Below are positions 42,745-51,949 of a stretch of DNA of 64,000 nucleotides, piece after piece (positions within the stretch are counted from its first letter, which is position 1; every line of letters starts with the position of its first letter). The translations under genes were made by a program, and so were the position numbers. The stretch is from the NCBI GenBank assembly GCA_942492735.1, contig OW818648.1, positions 2,914,001-2,978,000 of the forward strand, in the 5' to 3' direction. The notes beneath the pieces were generated by a model, which saw nothing but the letters and a program-made list of their open reading frames with translations, was not told the DNA's origin and ran no database searches. The DNA comes from Sporobacter sp942492735 (lineage in GTDB: Bacteria; Bacillota; Clostridia; Oscillospirales; Oscillospiraceae).

Positions 42745-43632
42745 CTATTTAACCAATCCAATCTTCTGAAGAGAGATTTTCAACTTTTCATAATTCGCTG
42801 GGTCCATATCGCAAAGCGGCAGGCGGGGTTCTCCGACATCCATGTCCATCATATTCATTGCATACTTGACAGGAATCGGATTGACCTCGATAAAGAGTTT
42901 ACCCATAATGTCGAGATATTTGTAATGAAGCTCGGCAGCGTGTTTATATTCACCGCTGAGGCAGAGCTTCGTCAGCTCCGCCACAAATTCAGGCAGGATG
43001 TTTGCAACAACCGATATGACGCCCTTAGCGCCGATTGACATCATAGGCAACGTCTCGTCGTCATTGCCGCTCCAGACATGCAAATCTTCGCCGCAGGAGG
43101 AAATCGTCGCGTTGATCAGCGGGAAATTGCCGGATGCTTCTTTTACGCCGTTAATGTTGGGGTGCTTCGAAAGCTCCTTATATGTCTCAGCGGTGCAGGA
43201 CAGGCCGGTGCGGCTGGGGACATTGTAAACAATCAGCGGCAGGCTGATCCGGTCGGCGATGTATGTATAATGCTTGACGAGACCGCGCTGGGTCGTTTTG
43301 TTATAATACGGTGTGACGGACAGCACAGCGTCCGCGCCGGACTTCTCAGCTTCCTGTGAAAGGAGCACCGCAGCCATTGTATCGTTGCTGCCAGCGCCGG
43401 CGATGACTTTAACGCGCTTATTGACATATTTGACGCAAAAGTCTACAGCTTCCATATGCTCTTCGAGCGACATTGTGGAGCTTTCACCGGTTGTTCCGCA
43501 TATGGTGATGGCGGCTGTGCCGCCTTTTATCTGAAAATCGATCAGTTCGCTGAGCTTCTTATAATTGATTTTTCCGTCCTTGAAGGGTGTGACGATCGCA
43601 ACGGATGAGCCTGTAAATACCGGTGTTTTCAT
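42745..43632 (-). CDS. dapA: 4-hydroxy-tetrahydrodipicolinate synthase
   Basis: The protein has 295 residues with an AAGGAGG ribosome binding site. It is a TIM barrel with the Schiff-base lysine in NGVKEASGN (near 163), YNVPSRTG near 137, and GTTGESSTMS near 46. It condenses pyruvate with aspartate semialdehyde. It lies between asd and dapB. Confidence 0.96.
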   Translation of the reverse strand: MKTPVFTGSSVAIVTPFKDGKINYKKLSELIDFQIKGGTAAITICGTTGESSTMSLEEHMEAVDFCVKYVNKRVKVIAGAGSNDTMAAVLLSQEAEKSGADAVLSVTPYYNKTTQRGLVKHYTYIADRISLPLIVYNVPSRTGLSCTAETYKELSKHPNINGVKEASGNFPLINATISSCGEDLHVWSGNDDETLPMMSIGAKGVISVVANILPEFVAELTKLCLSGEYKHAAELHYKYLDIMGKLFIEVNPIPVKYAMNMMDMDVGEPRLPLCDMDPANYEKLKISLQKIGLVK

Positions 43633-43657
43633 AAGATAACCTCCTTAAAGGCAGTAG

Positions 43658-44740
43658 TTATTTGATATATCCTTCGGCACAGAGCAGTTCCGCCATCAAA
43701 ACGCCGCCGCCGGCTGCGCCGCGCAGCGTATTGTGGCTTAGACAAACGAATTTGTAATCGAACTGCGTGTCTTCACGCAGCCGTCCGATGGAAATCGCCA
43801 TCCCGTTTTCGAGCATGCGGTCCAGTTTTGTCTGAGGGCGATTATCCTCTTCGAAATAATGCAGAAATTGCTTTGGAGCCGACGGCAGACCGAGAACCTG
43901 TGCGCGTCCCTTAAATGATGCCCAGCGTTCTTTGATGACATCGATGGATGGTTTTTTGTCAAAAGTCGCAAAGACGGCGGCCATATGGCCGTCCGAGGCC
44001 GCGACGCGAATGCATTGCGATGTGATAGAGGGTGATAACGCTGTTTCAATAACGCCGTTTGTGACTTTCCCCCATACTTTGAGCGGTTCACGTTCGGATT
44101 TTTCTTCTTCGCCGCCGATGTAGGGGATGACATTGTCCAGCATCTCAGGCCACGTCTCAAAAGTCTTTCCGGCTCCTGAAATAGCCTGATAGGTGCAGGC
44201 AAGTATCTTCGAGAGACCGAATTCGTCCTTTAGGGGATGCAGGGCGGGGACGTAACTCTGTATGGAGCAGTTAGACTTGACAGCGATAAACCCCCGCTCT
44301 GTCCCCAGCCGTTTTCGCTGACTGTCGATCACTTTGATGTGCTCAGGATTGATCTCCGGTATAATCATCGGTACGTCCGGCGTCCACCGGTGTGCACTGT
44401 TGTTGGACATAACAGGGCATTCAGCTTTAGCGTATTTCTCTTCAAGAGCTTTGATCTCGTCTTTTTTCATATCGACAGCAGAGAAGACAAAATCGACCGC
44501 GCTTGCAATAGCGGGAATATCTGTTTCCGCGTTTTTCATAACAAGCGTTTTGACACCTTCCGGTATTGGAGACTCCATGAACCAACGTCCTGAAACAGCT
44601 GCCTCATATGTTTTTCCGGCGGAACGGCTGCTGGCCGCGACGACAACGAGCTCGAACCAAGGATGATTCTCAAGCAGCAATACAAAACGCTGTCCCACCA
44701 TTCCTGTTGCACCGATAACGCCAACTCTATACTTTCTCAT
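43658..44740 (-). CDS. asd: Aspartate-semialdehyde dehydrogenase, archaeal/fungal type
   Basis: The ATG at 44740 after GGGAGGA gives 360 residues. GVIGATGMVGQRF stands at the N-terminus, and the catalytic Cys is in KSNCSIQSYVPAL near 157. SAHRWTPDVPMIIPEINPEH and the 360-residue length place it in the archaeal/fungal branch rather than the usual bacterial branch. It makes aspartate semialdehyde for lysine and threonine. It is the first gene after the lysine riboswitch. Confidence 0.94.
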   Translation of the reverse strand: MRKYRVGVIGATGMVGQRFVLLLENHPWFELVVVAASSRSAGKTYEAAVSGRWFMESPIPEGVKTLVMKNAETDIPAIASAVDFVFSAVDMKKDEIKALEEKYAKAECPVMSNNSAHRWTPDVPMIIPEINPEHIKVIDSQRKRLGTERGFIAVKSNCSIQSYVPALHPLKDEFGLSKILACTYQAISGAGKTFETWPEMLDNVIPYIGGEEEKSEREPLKVWGKVTNGVIETALSPSITSQCIRVAASDGHMAAVFATFDKKPSIDVIKERWASFKGRAQVLGLPSAPKQFLHYFEEDNRPQTKLDRMLENGMAISIGRLREDTQFDYKFVCLSHNTLRGAAGGGVLMAELLCAEGYIK

Positions 44741-44823
44741 GATAGTCCTCCCATATGGTCCTTCACCTTTATCCATACTATATCCTTTGGCACAAAGGAA
44801 TGAAGGAGAAATCAGGTAAAGGT

Positions 44824-44859
44824 AAAAAATTAATCAGCAGGCTAGTCAACCGGCTGATT
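44824..44859 (-). terminator. Riboswitch-controlled terminator upstream of asd
   Basis: On the minus strand, AATCAGC pairs with GCTGATT, enclosing a second short GGnnnnnnnCC pairing, followed by AATTTTTTAC. It lies between the lysine riboswitch and asd and is probably its expression platform. Confidence 0.75.
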
Positions 44860-44911
44860 TTGTAATATAATGTCGATAAATGTATCAACAGGTCATATTT
44901 CAAAAGCAGTC

Positions 44912-45080
44912 AGCACTCCACCTTTTTTATGGTGACAGTTACCGGGCTCTTAACCCGAAAACCAGGAAAATTATCTCCGTCAATAACATTCCTTCGGCGG
45001 TCTGCCCTTTTACAGCGGGTCAGGGGATAATCGGATTCCTCACCGCAGCTACTTTTTAAGACCGCGCCTCTGCGCTTCTT
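44912..45080 (-). ncRNA. Lysine riboswitch (L box)
   Basis: Read on the minus strand, the leader contains the conserved pieces of the lysine aptamer in order: GAAGCGCAGAGGCGCGGTC, AAGTAGCTGC, AAAAGGGCAGACCGCCGAAG, CCTGGTTTTCGGG...CCCGGTAACTGTCACC and GGTGGAGTGCT. It precedes asd-dapA-dapB and is followed by a terminator hairpin. Binding of lysine should promote termination and shut off the operon. Two short frames within this region are artefacts. Confidence 0.92.
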
Positions 45081-45093
45081 TGATTGATTATAC

Positions 45094-45122
45094 ATATTAG
45101 CATATAAGTGATTTTGTGTCAA
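45094..45122 (-). promoter_or_regulatory. Promoter of the lysine riboswitch and asd operon
   Basis: On the minus strand, TTGACA (45122-45117) and TAATAT (45099-45094) are 17 bases apart, ending 14 bases before the aptamer. Confidence 0.8.
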
Positions 45123-45190
45123 TATCGAACCGCATTACAGGAGCGTTCTGCGTGAATTAAAATGTGCATTTTTCAACGAAAGGAACCGGC

Positions 45191-46867
45191 ATGAAAAAAA
45201 CAGCAAAGATTTGCTTTACATTACTTCTGACAGCAGTCATCATATTGACTTCTTTCGGATATCAAAGCGCCGAAGCTTATACGCCGAAGTATACCAATCT
45301 TAAAGTCGGTCTTTACTACGGTGCAAATACGCTGCCCTCGGCAAATCTGCAGAATGTGACAGGATATGGAAGCGGATTCCAGTTCGGTATTCTCGATGAC
45401 AACAGGCAGTTTACACCGATTGGGGCCGTCACCGCGGAAACAAAAATATCAGTTATCCTTGATAAAAACATGGTTTATGACGGCACCAACAATAAATACG
45501 AACCGGGTACAACAGGAGGCGTTGTTGTCGGCTGCTATCACATACAACTTGATACTACATACGCCACCTATAATGATGCGCTTGCAGCCGTAAGCGGTTA
45601 TCAATCTGGCTTTGTCAAGTATTCAAACGGTAATTTTTTCGGCTGCATCGGCAATTATCTATCAGCAGAAGAAACAAACGCCGCAATCAGCGCAAACGGC
45701 ATTACCGGCTGCGCAGTGAATTGTGGAACCGCAAGCACTGTAACCGTTGTGAAAACAGGTACAAACACCGTACTGTTTGAGTTTGAGTATGGTAAAGCCT
45801 ACTATCTTGTTGTCATGCCCGTCTCAACCGACGGGACGAAGTGTCAAACCTGGTTCAAGAATTATAGGTATTACGGTGGCTTTCAATACCCCCGCTACGA
45901 TGGCGGCGCCCTGACTGTCTATAGCATCGTCGATGTCGAGGATTATGTCAAATGCAGTATTCCGTGGGAAATGAGTAGCTCGTGGCCTCTGGAGGCGCTT
46001 AAAGCGCAGGCGGTTTGCGCAAGGTCATATGTCATCGCGAATCTTGGAAAACATTCGGCATTTGATGTCTGTCCGACTGAGCATTGTCAAATGTATCAGG
46101 GCACCAGCAGGGCCAATGCCACCACAGATGCGGCTGTAGACCAGACTGCAGGGATGTATATGATGCATAACGGCGAGCTCTGTGTTGCATTTTATGCCTC
46201 AAGTGACGGCGGCGCGACTGAAAACAGTGAGAATGTCTGGCCGAGTACTGTTGCGTACATCCGTGGTGTTATTGACCCTTATGAAGCGAATATTGCGTCA
46301 ATAGCGCCGGGCTACAACTGGACCGTGTCCTATACCCCGGACGAAATTACGGCACGTCTGCGCAATAAAGGCTACAACGTCGGGACGATCACAAGCTTGG
46401 TTGTATCAGAGTACACCAGTGTGGGAAATGTATATAAGATAACCATGACCGATTCAAACGGGGTAACGAGAAGCTTCTCAAAAGGAGATCCGATCCGTTC
46501 GATACTCGGGGTCGGTTCCATTCATTTTACAATCAGCGGCGGTTCATCGCCCGGTGATGTCTATGTTAATGATGCAGGCGGCAAAATATCGGGCGGATTA
46601 CAAGCGTCCTACGCCATAGGCGGTAACGGACTGATGGAGCTGCTCGGGCAGAACAAGGTCTTCGCCATCACCGGAACAGGGGAGACCCTCGCAGTGGGCA
46701 GTGATGCGCAGTCACAATCGACACCGGGCTTATTTGTTATTAAGGGTACAGGCCACGGTCACAATCTCGGTATGAGCCAATGGGGTGCTTATTCTATGGC
46801 AAAATTTCACGGCAAGACATATGATCAGATACTGAAGTTTTATTTTACCGGAGTCACGATTGAATGA
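45191..46867 (+). CDS. SpoIID/LytB-domain protein, secreted
   Basis: The ATG at 45191 after AAAGGA gives 558 residues. A signal peptide (MKKTAKICFTLLLTAVIILT, cut near 36 after SAEA) is followed by a region resembling an SPOR-like N-terminal part. The SpoIID domain at about 240-340 contains VEDYVKCSIPWEMSSSWPLE, ALKAQAVCARSYV and YASSDGGATENSENVW. The end has GHGHNLGMSQWGAYSMA. SpoIID is a lytic transglycosylase acting on stem-peptide-free glycan during engulfment; this longer form with an extra N-terminal region is related but may act elsewhere in wall remodelling. The stop overlaps queA by four bases. Confidence 0.88.
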   Translation: MKKTAKICFTLLLTAVIILTSFGYQSAEAYTPKYTNLKVGLYYGANTLPSANLQNVTGYGSGFQFGILDDNRQFTPIGAVTAETKISVILDKNMVYDGTNNKYEPGTTGGVVVGCYHIQLDTTYATYNDALAAVSGYQSGFVKYSNGNFFGCIGNYLSAEETNAAISANGITGCAVNCGTASTVTVVKTGTNTVLFEFEYGKAYYLVVMPVSTDGTKCQTWFKNYRYYGGFQYPRYDGGALTVYSIVDVEDYVKCSIPWEMSSSWPLEALKAQAVCARSYVIANLGKHSAFDVCPTEHCQMYQGTSRANATTDAAVDQTAGMYMMHNGELCVAFYASSDGGATENSENVWPSTVAYIRGVIDPYEANIASIAPGYNWTVSYTPDEITARLRNKGYNVGTITSLVVSEYTSVGNVYKITMTDSNGVTRSFSKGDPIRSILGVGSIHFTISGGSSPGDVYVNDAGGKISGGLQASYAIGGNGLMELLGQNKVFAITGTGETLAVGSDAQSQSTPGLFVIKGTGHGHNLGMSQWGAYSMAKFHGKTYDQILKFYFTGVTIE

Positions 46868-47886
46868 AAAAAAGCGATTTCTATTACGACCTCCCACCGG
46901 AGCTGATTGCCCAGACGCCGCTCGACAGGCGGGATGATTCAAGGCTGATGACCCTCAATAAGCTGACGGGAAAAATGGGACACCGACATTTTTACGAGCT
47001 GCCCGACTTGCTAAAAAAAGGGGACTGTCTCGTACTCAATGACTCACGTGTGATCCCGGCACGGCTCTTCGGCAAAAGAACCCATGGCGGCGCTGTTGAG
47101 GTCGTGCTCCTCAGAGACAGGGGAGACAGACTGTGGGAGTGCCTGACAAGACCGGGACGTAAAACGAAGACGGGTACGCAGCTGTTTTTCGGCGAAGGTG
47201 CGCTTACAGGTGCCGTCGAAGACGAAATCGAGGGCGGCAACAGACTGATACGATTTGATTATGACGGCATTTTTCTCGAGGTGCTTGAAAAGCTGGGAAA
47301 GATGCCGCTTCCGCCATATATCCATGAAGAACTTGGGGATTCCGAACGCTATCAGACGGTCTATGCGCGTATGACAGGGTCGGCCGCCGCGCCGACAGCC
47401 GGACTGCACTTTACAAAAGCGCTGCTCTCTGAGCTAGAAAGCCGGGGCGTCAGCATCAATTATGTCACGCTGCACGTCGGCCTCGGTACCTTCCGCCCTG
47501 TTAAAGCAGAAAACATCGAAGATCATGAAATGCATGAAGAGTACTGTGAGATACCTCAGACAACCGCGGATGCCGTCAACGAGGCGCATCGTGATGGTCG
47601 GCGCGTCATTGCCGTAGGCACAACATCCTGCCGCACCCTTGAATCTCGCGCTTCTGAGGATGGTCACATTCATTCTTATTCCGGTTTTACAAATGCGTTT
47701 ATTTACCCGGGTTATAAGTTTAAGTGCGTTGACGGTCTCATCACAAATTTCCACCTGCCTGAAAGCACACTCATCATGCTTGTCTCGGCCTTAGCAGGCA
47801 GGGAGCATGTCCTTCGCGCTTATGCAGAGGCCATCCATGAGAAATACCGATTCTTTTCCTTCGGCGACGCCATGATGATTATTTAG
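46864..47886 (+). CDS. queA: S-adenosylmethionine:tRNA ribosyltransferase-isomerase
   Basis: The protein has 340 residues. It begins DFYYDLPPELIAQTPLDRRD and contains NDSRVIPARLFG, GSAAAPTAGLHFT, and HVGLGTFRPVKAENIEDHEM, all QueA signatures. It adds the epoxycyclopentane ring to 7-aminomethyl-7-deazaguanine in tRNA. It is coupled to the upstream gene and followed by tgt, the partner step in queuosine synthesis. Confidence 0.97.
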   Translation: MKKSDFYYDLPPELIAQTPLDRRDDSRLMTLNKLTGKMGHRHFYELPDLLKKGDCLVLNDSRVIPARLFGKRTHGGAVEVVLLRDRGDRLWECLTRPGRKTKTGTQLFFGEGALTGAVEDEIEGGNRLIRFDYDGIFLEVLEKLGKMPLPPYIHEELGDSERYQTVYARMTGSAAAPTAGLHFTKALLSELESRGVSINYVTLHVGLGTFRPVKAENIEDHEMHEEYCEIPQTTADAVNEAHRDGRRVIAVGTTSCRTLESRASEDGHIHSYSGFTNAFIYPGYKFKCVDGLITNFHLPESTLIMLVSALAGREHVLRAYAEAIHEKYRFFSFGDAMMII

Positions 47887-47907
47887 CTTAAGAGGTATTA
47901 TATATAA

Positions 47908-49038
47908 ATGTTTAAAGTACTCAAACAAGAAGGACGTGCCCGGCGGGGGGAGTTTGTGACGGCGCATGGCGCGGTGCAGACGCCGGTGTTCATGAATGTC
48001 GGCACGCAGGCGGCCATAAAGGGCGCGCTGTCATCGGAAGACCTGGAGCGTATCGGCTGCCAGGTCGAGCTGTCGAATACCTATCATCTGCATATACGCC
48101 CCGGTGATACACTCATACGGTCGCAGGGCGGTCTCCACCGTTTTATGATGTGGGACAAGCCGATTTTGACCGACAGCGGCGGGTTTCAGATATTTTCGCT
48201 GGCGGGTTTACGGAAAATCACCGAAGAAGGTGTTGCATTCAGCTCGCATATCGATGGACGGAGAATCTTCATGTCACCGGAGGACTGCATGCGTGTCCAA
48301 TCCAATCTCGGGTCGGATATCGCGATGGCGTTTGACGAGTGTATAGAGATTCCCTCTCCTCGTGACTATGTTGAGAAGTCCTGCGACCGGACATTCCGGT
48401 GGCTTGTCCGATGCCGGGATGCGCTCGAAAAACTGAGGGAGGAGCCCGAGGCTGTTAACAGGGGACAGGTGCTCTTCGGTATCAATCAGGGCACGACCTT
48501 TCCTGATCTCAGAGTCAGGCATATGGACAGGATTGCAGAGCTTGATTTGCCGGGCTATGCCATCGGCGGGCTTGCTGTCGGCGAGACTGTTTCAGAGATG
48601 TATGATACCATCGACATCGTCGAAGAGCATATGCCTGCCCAAAAACCCCGCTACCTGATGGGTGTCGGGACGCCGGTCAACATTATTGAAGGCGTCGCGC
48701 GCGGCATTGATTTTTTCGACTGCGTGATGCCGGCCAGAAACGGCAGACACGGCCATCTCTTTACATGGTCGGGTATCGTTAATATCAAAAACGAGAAATA
48801 CAGGAACGATTCAGGAAAAATCGATGACAAATGCACCTGTCCTGTCTGCAGCAGATATTCAAGAGCCTACCTGCGCCATCTGTTTAAGGCTGAAGAAATG
48901 CTGGCGCTCCGGCTCGCCGTTATGCACAACTTATACTTTTATAACAGCCTGACATTAAACATCAGAAATTCTATAGAAAGCGGCGTTTTTCAGGCTTTTA
49001 GGTCGGAATATTCGGAAATATTGGACAGAAGGATATAG
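47908..49038 (+). CDS. tgt: Queuine/preQ1 tRNA-ribosyltransferase
   Basis: The protein has 376 residues. DSGGFQIFSL near 90, GIDFFDCVMPARNGRHG near 265 (nucleophile Asp), and the zinc ligands CTCPVCSRYSRAYLRHL near 309. It swaps guanine 34 for preQ1 in tRNAs with GUN anticodons. It is co-transcribed with queA. The only oddity is a weak ribosome binding site (AAGAGG). Confidence 0.97.
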   Translation: MFKVLKQEGRARRGEFVTAHGAVQTPVFMNVGTQAAIKGALSSEDLERIGCQVELSNTYHLHIRPGDTLIRSQGGLHRFMMWDKPILTDSGGFQIFSLAGLRKITEEGVAFSSHIDGRRIFMSPEDCMRVQSNLGSDIAMAFDECIEIPSPRDYVEKSCDRTFRWLVRCRDALEKLREEPEAVNRGQVLFGINQGTTFPDLRVRHMDRIAELDLPGYAIGGLAVGETVSEMYDTIDIVEEHMPAQKPRYLMGVGTPVNIIEGVARGIDFFDCVMPARNGRHGHLFTWSGIVNIKNEKYRNDSGKIDDKCTCPVCSRYSRAYLRHLFKAEEMLALRLAVMHNLYFYNSLTLNIRNSIESGVFQAFRSEYSEILDRRI

Positions 49039-49111
49039 TTTACATTTTTGTACTTGCTTTTTTAAGGAGCTGAAAGTATAATGCAAACATTACATTTGAT
49101 GGAGGTTCACA

Positions 49112-49459
49112 ATGTCTCAATTTGGACTATTACTTGATGGTACTGCTGCAGCAGCAGGTACTGGGGGTTCTTTGTTTGGTCAGTATGGAACAACAATTAT
49201 TATGATTGTCGTTCTTGTTGTTGTTTTTTATTTCTTTCTCATCAGACCGGAAAACAAGAAAAAGAAAAAGCTTAAAGAAATGCGGGATTCACTTTCGATA
49301 GGTGACGATATTACGACAATAGGCGGAATTATCGGAAAAGTTGTCGCCTGCAATAACGAGACGGTGACTTTTGAGACCAGCGAAGATAGAGTGCGCGTCC
49401 AAGTGGCAAAGTGGGCAATTTCAACGATCGGAAAAGCGACCGAAGAGCCTACCAAATAG
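49112..49459 (+). CDS. yajC: Preprotein translocase accessory subunit YajC
   Basis: The protein has 115 residues. The N-terminal membrane segment IIMIVVLVVVFYFFLIRPEN is followed by KKKKKLKEM and GDDITTIGGIIGKV, the YajC signature. It works with SecDF. It follows tgt as in many bacteria. The ribosome binding site is GGAGG. Confidence 0.93.
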   Translation: MSQFGLLLDGTAAAAGTGGSLFGQYGTTIIMIVVLVVVFYFFLIRPENKKKKKLKEMRDSLSIGDDITTIGGIIGKVVACNNETVTFETSEDRVRVQVAKWAISTIGKATEEPTK

Positions 49460-49567
49460 CCAATGGCGTAGATCGGCAATATCGATAGAAAACCCATTAT
49501 TTTGGTCATTTTATACCCTCCGTGCGAATAGTATGTGGTACAAACTATTTGCTTGGAGGGTTAAATT

Positions 49568-49978
49568 ATGCGCAAAAACGACGATAAAAAATCTCTCTCT
49601 CACGGATATGCCTTCAGTGTCGTCATCGGTGCGGCTGTTGGATTTCTATCGATTCTGCTCATGTTCGCCATTTTCGCGGCCATCATCGCTTCCGGCAAAA
49701 TCTCAGACAGTCTGATGGTTTATGTTACTGTAATATGTGCATTCATCGGGTCACTCATCGGTGCCATCGTGGCTGTTACGAGGTATAAGAGCAAGGTTAT
49801 GACGATCAGTTTAACTGTCGGCGCGAGCATGTTTTTAATCACACTTGTCGGCGCGTTGTTTTCGACCGGAGATTCTATCATAGGCAAGCTGACGCCAGCC
49901 TTGTTTATTTCATTTATTCTGGGTGGAATTATCGGCGGGTTTCTGAAAATCAAAAGAAAAAAGCATAAGCATGCATAA
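49568..49978 (+). CDS. TIGR04086-family membrane protein
   Basis: The protein has 136 residues with GGAGGG ahead of the ATG. It has four hydrophobic segments (about 17-40, 48-67, 75-95, 103-125) and basic ends (RKKHKHA). It resembles the clostridial TIGR04086 family, usually found next to yajC and often near the SCIFF peptide; no SCIFF gene follows here. The function is unknown. Confidence 0.8.
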   Translation: MRKNDDKKSLSHGYAFSVVIGAAVGFLSILLMFAIFAAIIASGKISDSLMVYVTVICAFIGSLIGAIVAVTRYKSKVMTISLTVGASMFLITLVGALFSTGDSIIGKLTPALFISFILGGIIGGFLKIKRKKHKHA

Positions 49979-50102
49979 CACCAATATGCCTGCTTGATGC
50001 AGACCGTCGTGATTTGCGATGACACCGCTTCCATATTTCAATGAATTATGCAAATAAGCAAAATTATTCATAAGTTAACATAATATACGCAGAGACTCCG
50101 AC

Positions 50103-50135
50103 ATGTTGTGCCCGTCGCTATTGCGGGCACAACAT
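50103..50135. other. Hairpin in the gap before spoIIM
   Basis: ATGTTGTGCCCG pairs with CGGGCACAACAT. A T-rich run follows only 15 bases later (GCGCGTTTTTT), so it may be a weak terminator. The rest of 49979-50361 is AT-rich with no gene seen. Confidence 0.55.
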
Positions 50136-50361
50136 ATAGACACTGCGCGTTTTTTATTTCTTGTTATTCTAGACAATGGTTAGTTTACATAAACTTATAG
50201 ACATAATAAATGGACATAATTAACAAAAATGCGAAAAACAAAACGTAGTTGTTGATTCTTTCTTCAAATTGTAATATATTAATTTGCGTAGGCAAAAACA
50301 TACGTCGTATTTCCGTCATTATTTTAAGTCATGTCCCATATTTATATATGGGGTGATTTAT

Positions 50362-50985
50362 ATGAACAGAAGATTATTTTTGATTTCGCTGAATGATACC
50401 AAAACGAATTATCTGGGCCTGTTGACGTGCGGCGCTCTATTTTTATGCGGCTGTATTATTGGTACCGTTTCGGCCGGTTTTGTCAATGACGGGACAAAAC
50501 TCAATGACTACATAACAAATTATCTATCATTTTTTTTGAGCGGCTCATCGACAAAACCCAGTTTGTTTTCGGCAATGGCCGACAACTTTAAATACCATTT
50601 GCTAGCGGTCTTTCTTGGCTTTTCAGTTCTTGGCGTTGTTTGCATTCCTGTTGTATCTGCCGTTCGTGGGTTCTTCCTGAGTTTCTCGATTTCGGCGATT
50701 ATCCGACTTCTAGGCAGTAAGGGCATTTTTTTGGCGCTGTCGATGTTCGGTCTAAATACGCTGATCACATTGCCTTGCTTTTTTATTCTATCGGTTTCTG
50801 CATTTTCTGCTTCGCTTTATGTCCTTCGACTCGTATTTTCGAAAAACGTCAAGAGCGCTGTATCACCGTTTAACAGCAGATATTTTATCAACTGCGGTAT
50901 TTGTCTTATTGTGCTGATGATATCGGCGCTGATCGATACATACCTGACACCGCATCTGATCAGTTATGCCGCTTCGCATATTTAA
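50362..50985 (+). CDS. spoIIM: Stage II sporulation protein M
   Basis: The ATG at 50362 after GGGGTGAT gives 207 residues. It has five hydrophobic segments, and the middle carries HLLAVFLGFSVLGVVCIPVV then SAVRGFFLSFSISAII, the SpoIIM family pattern. SpoIIM tethers SpoIID and SpoIIP at the engulfing septum. It is followed 14 bases later by xerD, a common clostridial order. Confidence 0.88.
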   Translation: MNRRLFLISLNDTKTNYLGLLTCGALFLCGCIIGTVSAGFVNDGTKLNDYITNYLSFFLSGSSTKPSLFSAMADNFKYHLLAVFLGFSVLGVVCIPVVSAVRGFFLSFSISAIIRLLGSKGIFLALSMFGLNTLITLPCFFILSVSAFSASLYVLRLVFSKNVKSAVSPFNSRYFINCGICLIVLMISALIDTYLTPHLISYAASHI

Positions 50986-50999
50986 AGGAGGTACATGAC

Positions 51000-51890
51000 A
51001 TGCTTGATACTGCGTATATAAACGAGTTTCAGCAATATTTGACGGGGGAAAAACACGCGTCAAATAATACGATATCCTCATATATACGAGATATCAATCA
51101 GTTTAAACTTTACCTCGGCGTCAGAGATATTTATAACGTCAAAGACATCGTAAAAGCCGATATTGAGCGCTATATAGATTGGCTTAACAAAAACGGCAAA
51201 TCGTCAGCGACGATTTCGCGTTCCGTCGCGTCGCTGAAATGCTATTTCGGATTCTTAATTTTGACAGCGATCGTTGTGAGTAATCCACTGACCAATATCG
51301 AAACGATAAAAACAGTTAAAAAGCTACCCCAGATTCTGTCGAATCGCGAGGTCGAGCTTCTCCTGGAACAGCCATCATGTACCGACATGAAGGGTTACCG
51401 TGATAAGGCGATGCTCGAGCTTTTATATGCAACGGGTATTCGAGTCAGTGAACTCATTTCACTCAATAAAGACGACATTAATCTGTCAACAGGGCTCATA
51501 TGCTGCCGCGGTATTGATAAGGAGCGTTTGATACCACTTTATCCGGCGGCGATCAAGGCCATCGGTGACTATGTCAATCTGGTCCGCCATCAAATGCTGG
51601 CACTCCCGTCGGAGCTGGCGTTGTTTGTTAACATGAGCGGCGAGAGGATGTCACGTCAGGGCTTCTGGAAAATCATCAAGCACTATCAAGAGAAAGCTCG
51701 AATCGATAAAGAGATCACGCCGCACACGCTCCGCCATTCATTTGCCGCACACCTCCTGGAAAACGGCGCAGACCTCCGTTCACTTCAGGAAATGCTCGGA
51801 CATGCCGATATATCGTCAACGCAAGTTTACACGCAGCTCGTCAAAAAACAGCTCAAGGATGTCTACAATAAATCGCATCCGAGAGCATAA
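51000..51890 (+). CDS. xerD: Site-specific tyrosine recombinase XerD-like
   Basis: The ATG at 51000 after AAAGGAGG gives 296 residues. An N-terminal SAM-like domain (residues 1-90) precedes a catalytic domain with Arg in ATGIRVSEL near 147, HTLRHSFAAHLLENGADLRS near 241 and the nucleophile Tyr in TQVYTQL near 277. It resolves chromosome dimers. There are no phage genes nearby, so a housekeeping role is likely. Confidence 0.92.
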   Translation: MLDTAYINEFQQYLTGEKHASNNTISSYIRDINQFKLYLGVRDIYNVKDIVKADIERYIDWLNKNGKSSATISRSVASLKCYFGFLILTAIVVSNPLTNIETIKTVKKLPQILSNREVELLLEQPSCTDMKGYRDKAMLELLYATGIRVSELISLNKDDINLSTGLICCRGIDKERLIPLYPAAIKAIGDYVNLVRHQMLALPSELALFVNMSGERMSRQGFWKIIKHYQEKARIDKEITPHTLRHSFAAHLLENGADLRSLQEMLGHADISSTQVYTQLVKKQLKDVYNKSHPRA

Positions 51891-51902
51891 AACGACAGAC
51901 AT

Positions 51903-51936
51903 AAAAAAAGGCCGCATGAAAACATGCGGCCTTTTT
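51903..51936. terminator. Bidirectional terminator between xerD and the DUF4364 gene
   Basis: AAAAAGGCCGCATG and CATGCGGCCTTTTT form a perfect stem with a four-A loop between convergent genes. Confidence 0.9.
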
Positions 51937-51949
51937 AACGGGGGGATAT

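Noticed and set aside
44910..45122. 70-codon frame upstream of asd
   Set aside because: It coincides with the lysine riboswitch.
51000..51890. XerD as the recombinase acting on the cotJC element
   Set aside because: It is outside the element, next to spoIIM in a normal housekeeping order, and the core repeat fits a serine recombinase encoded inside the element.
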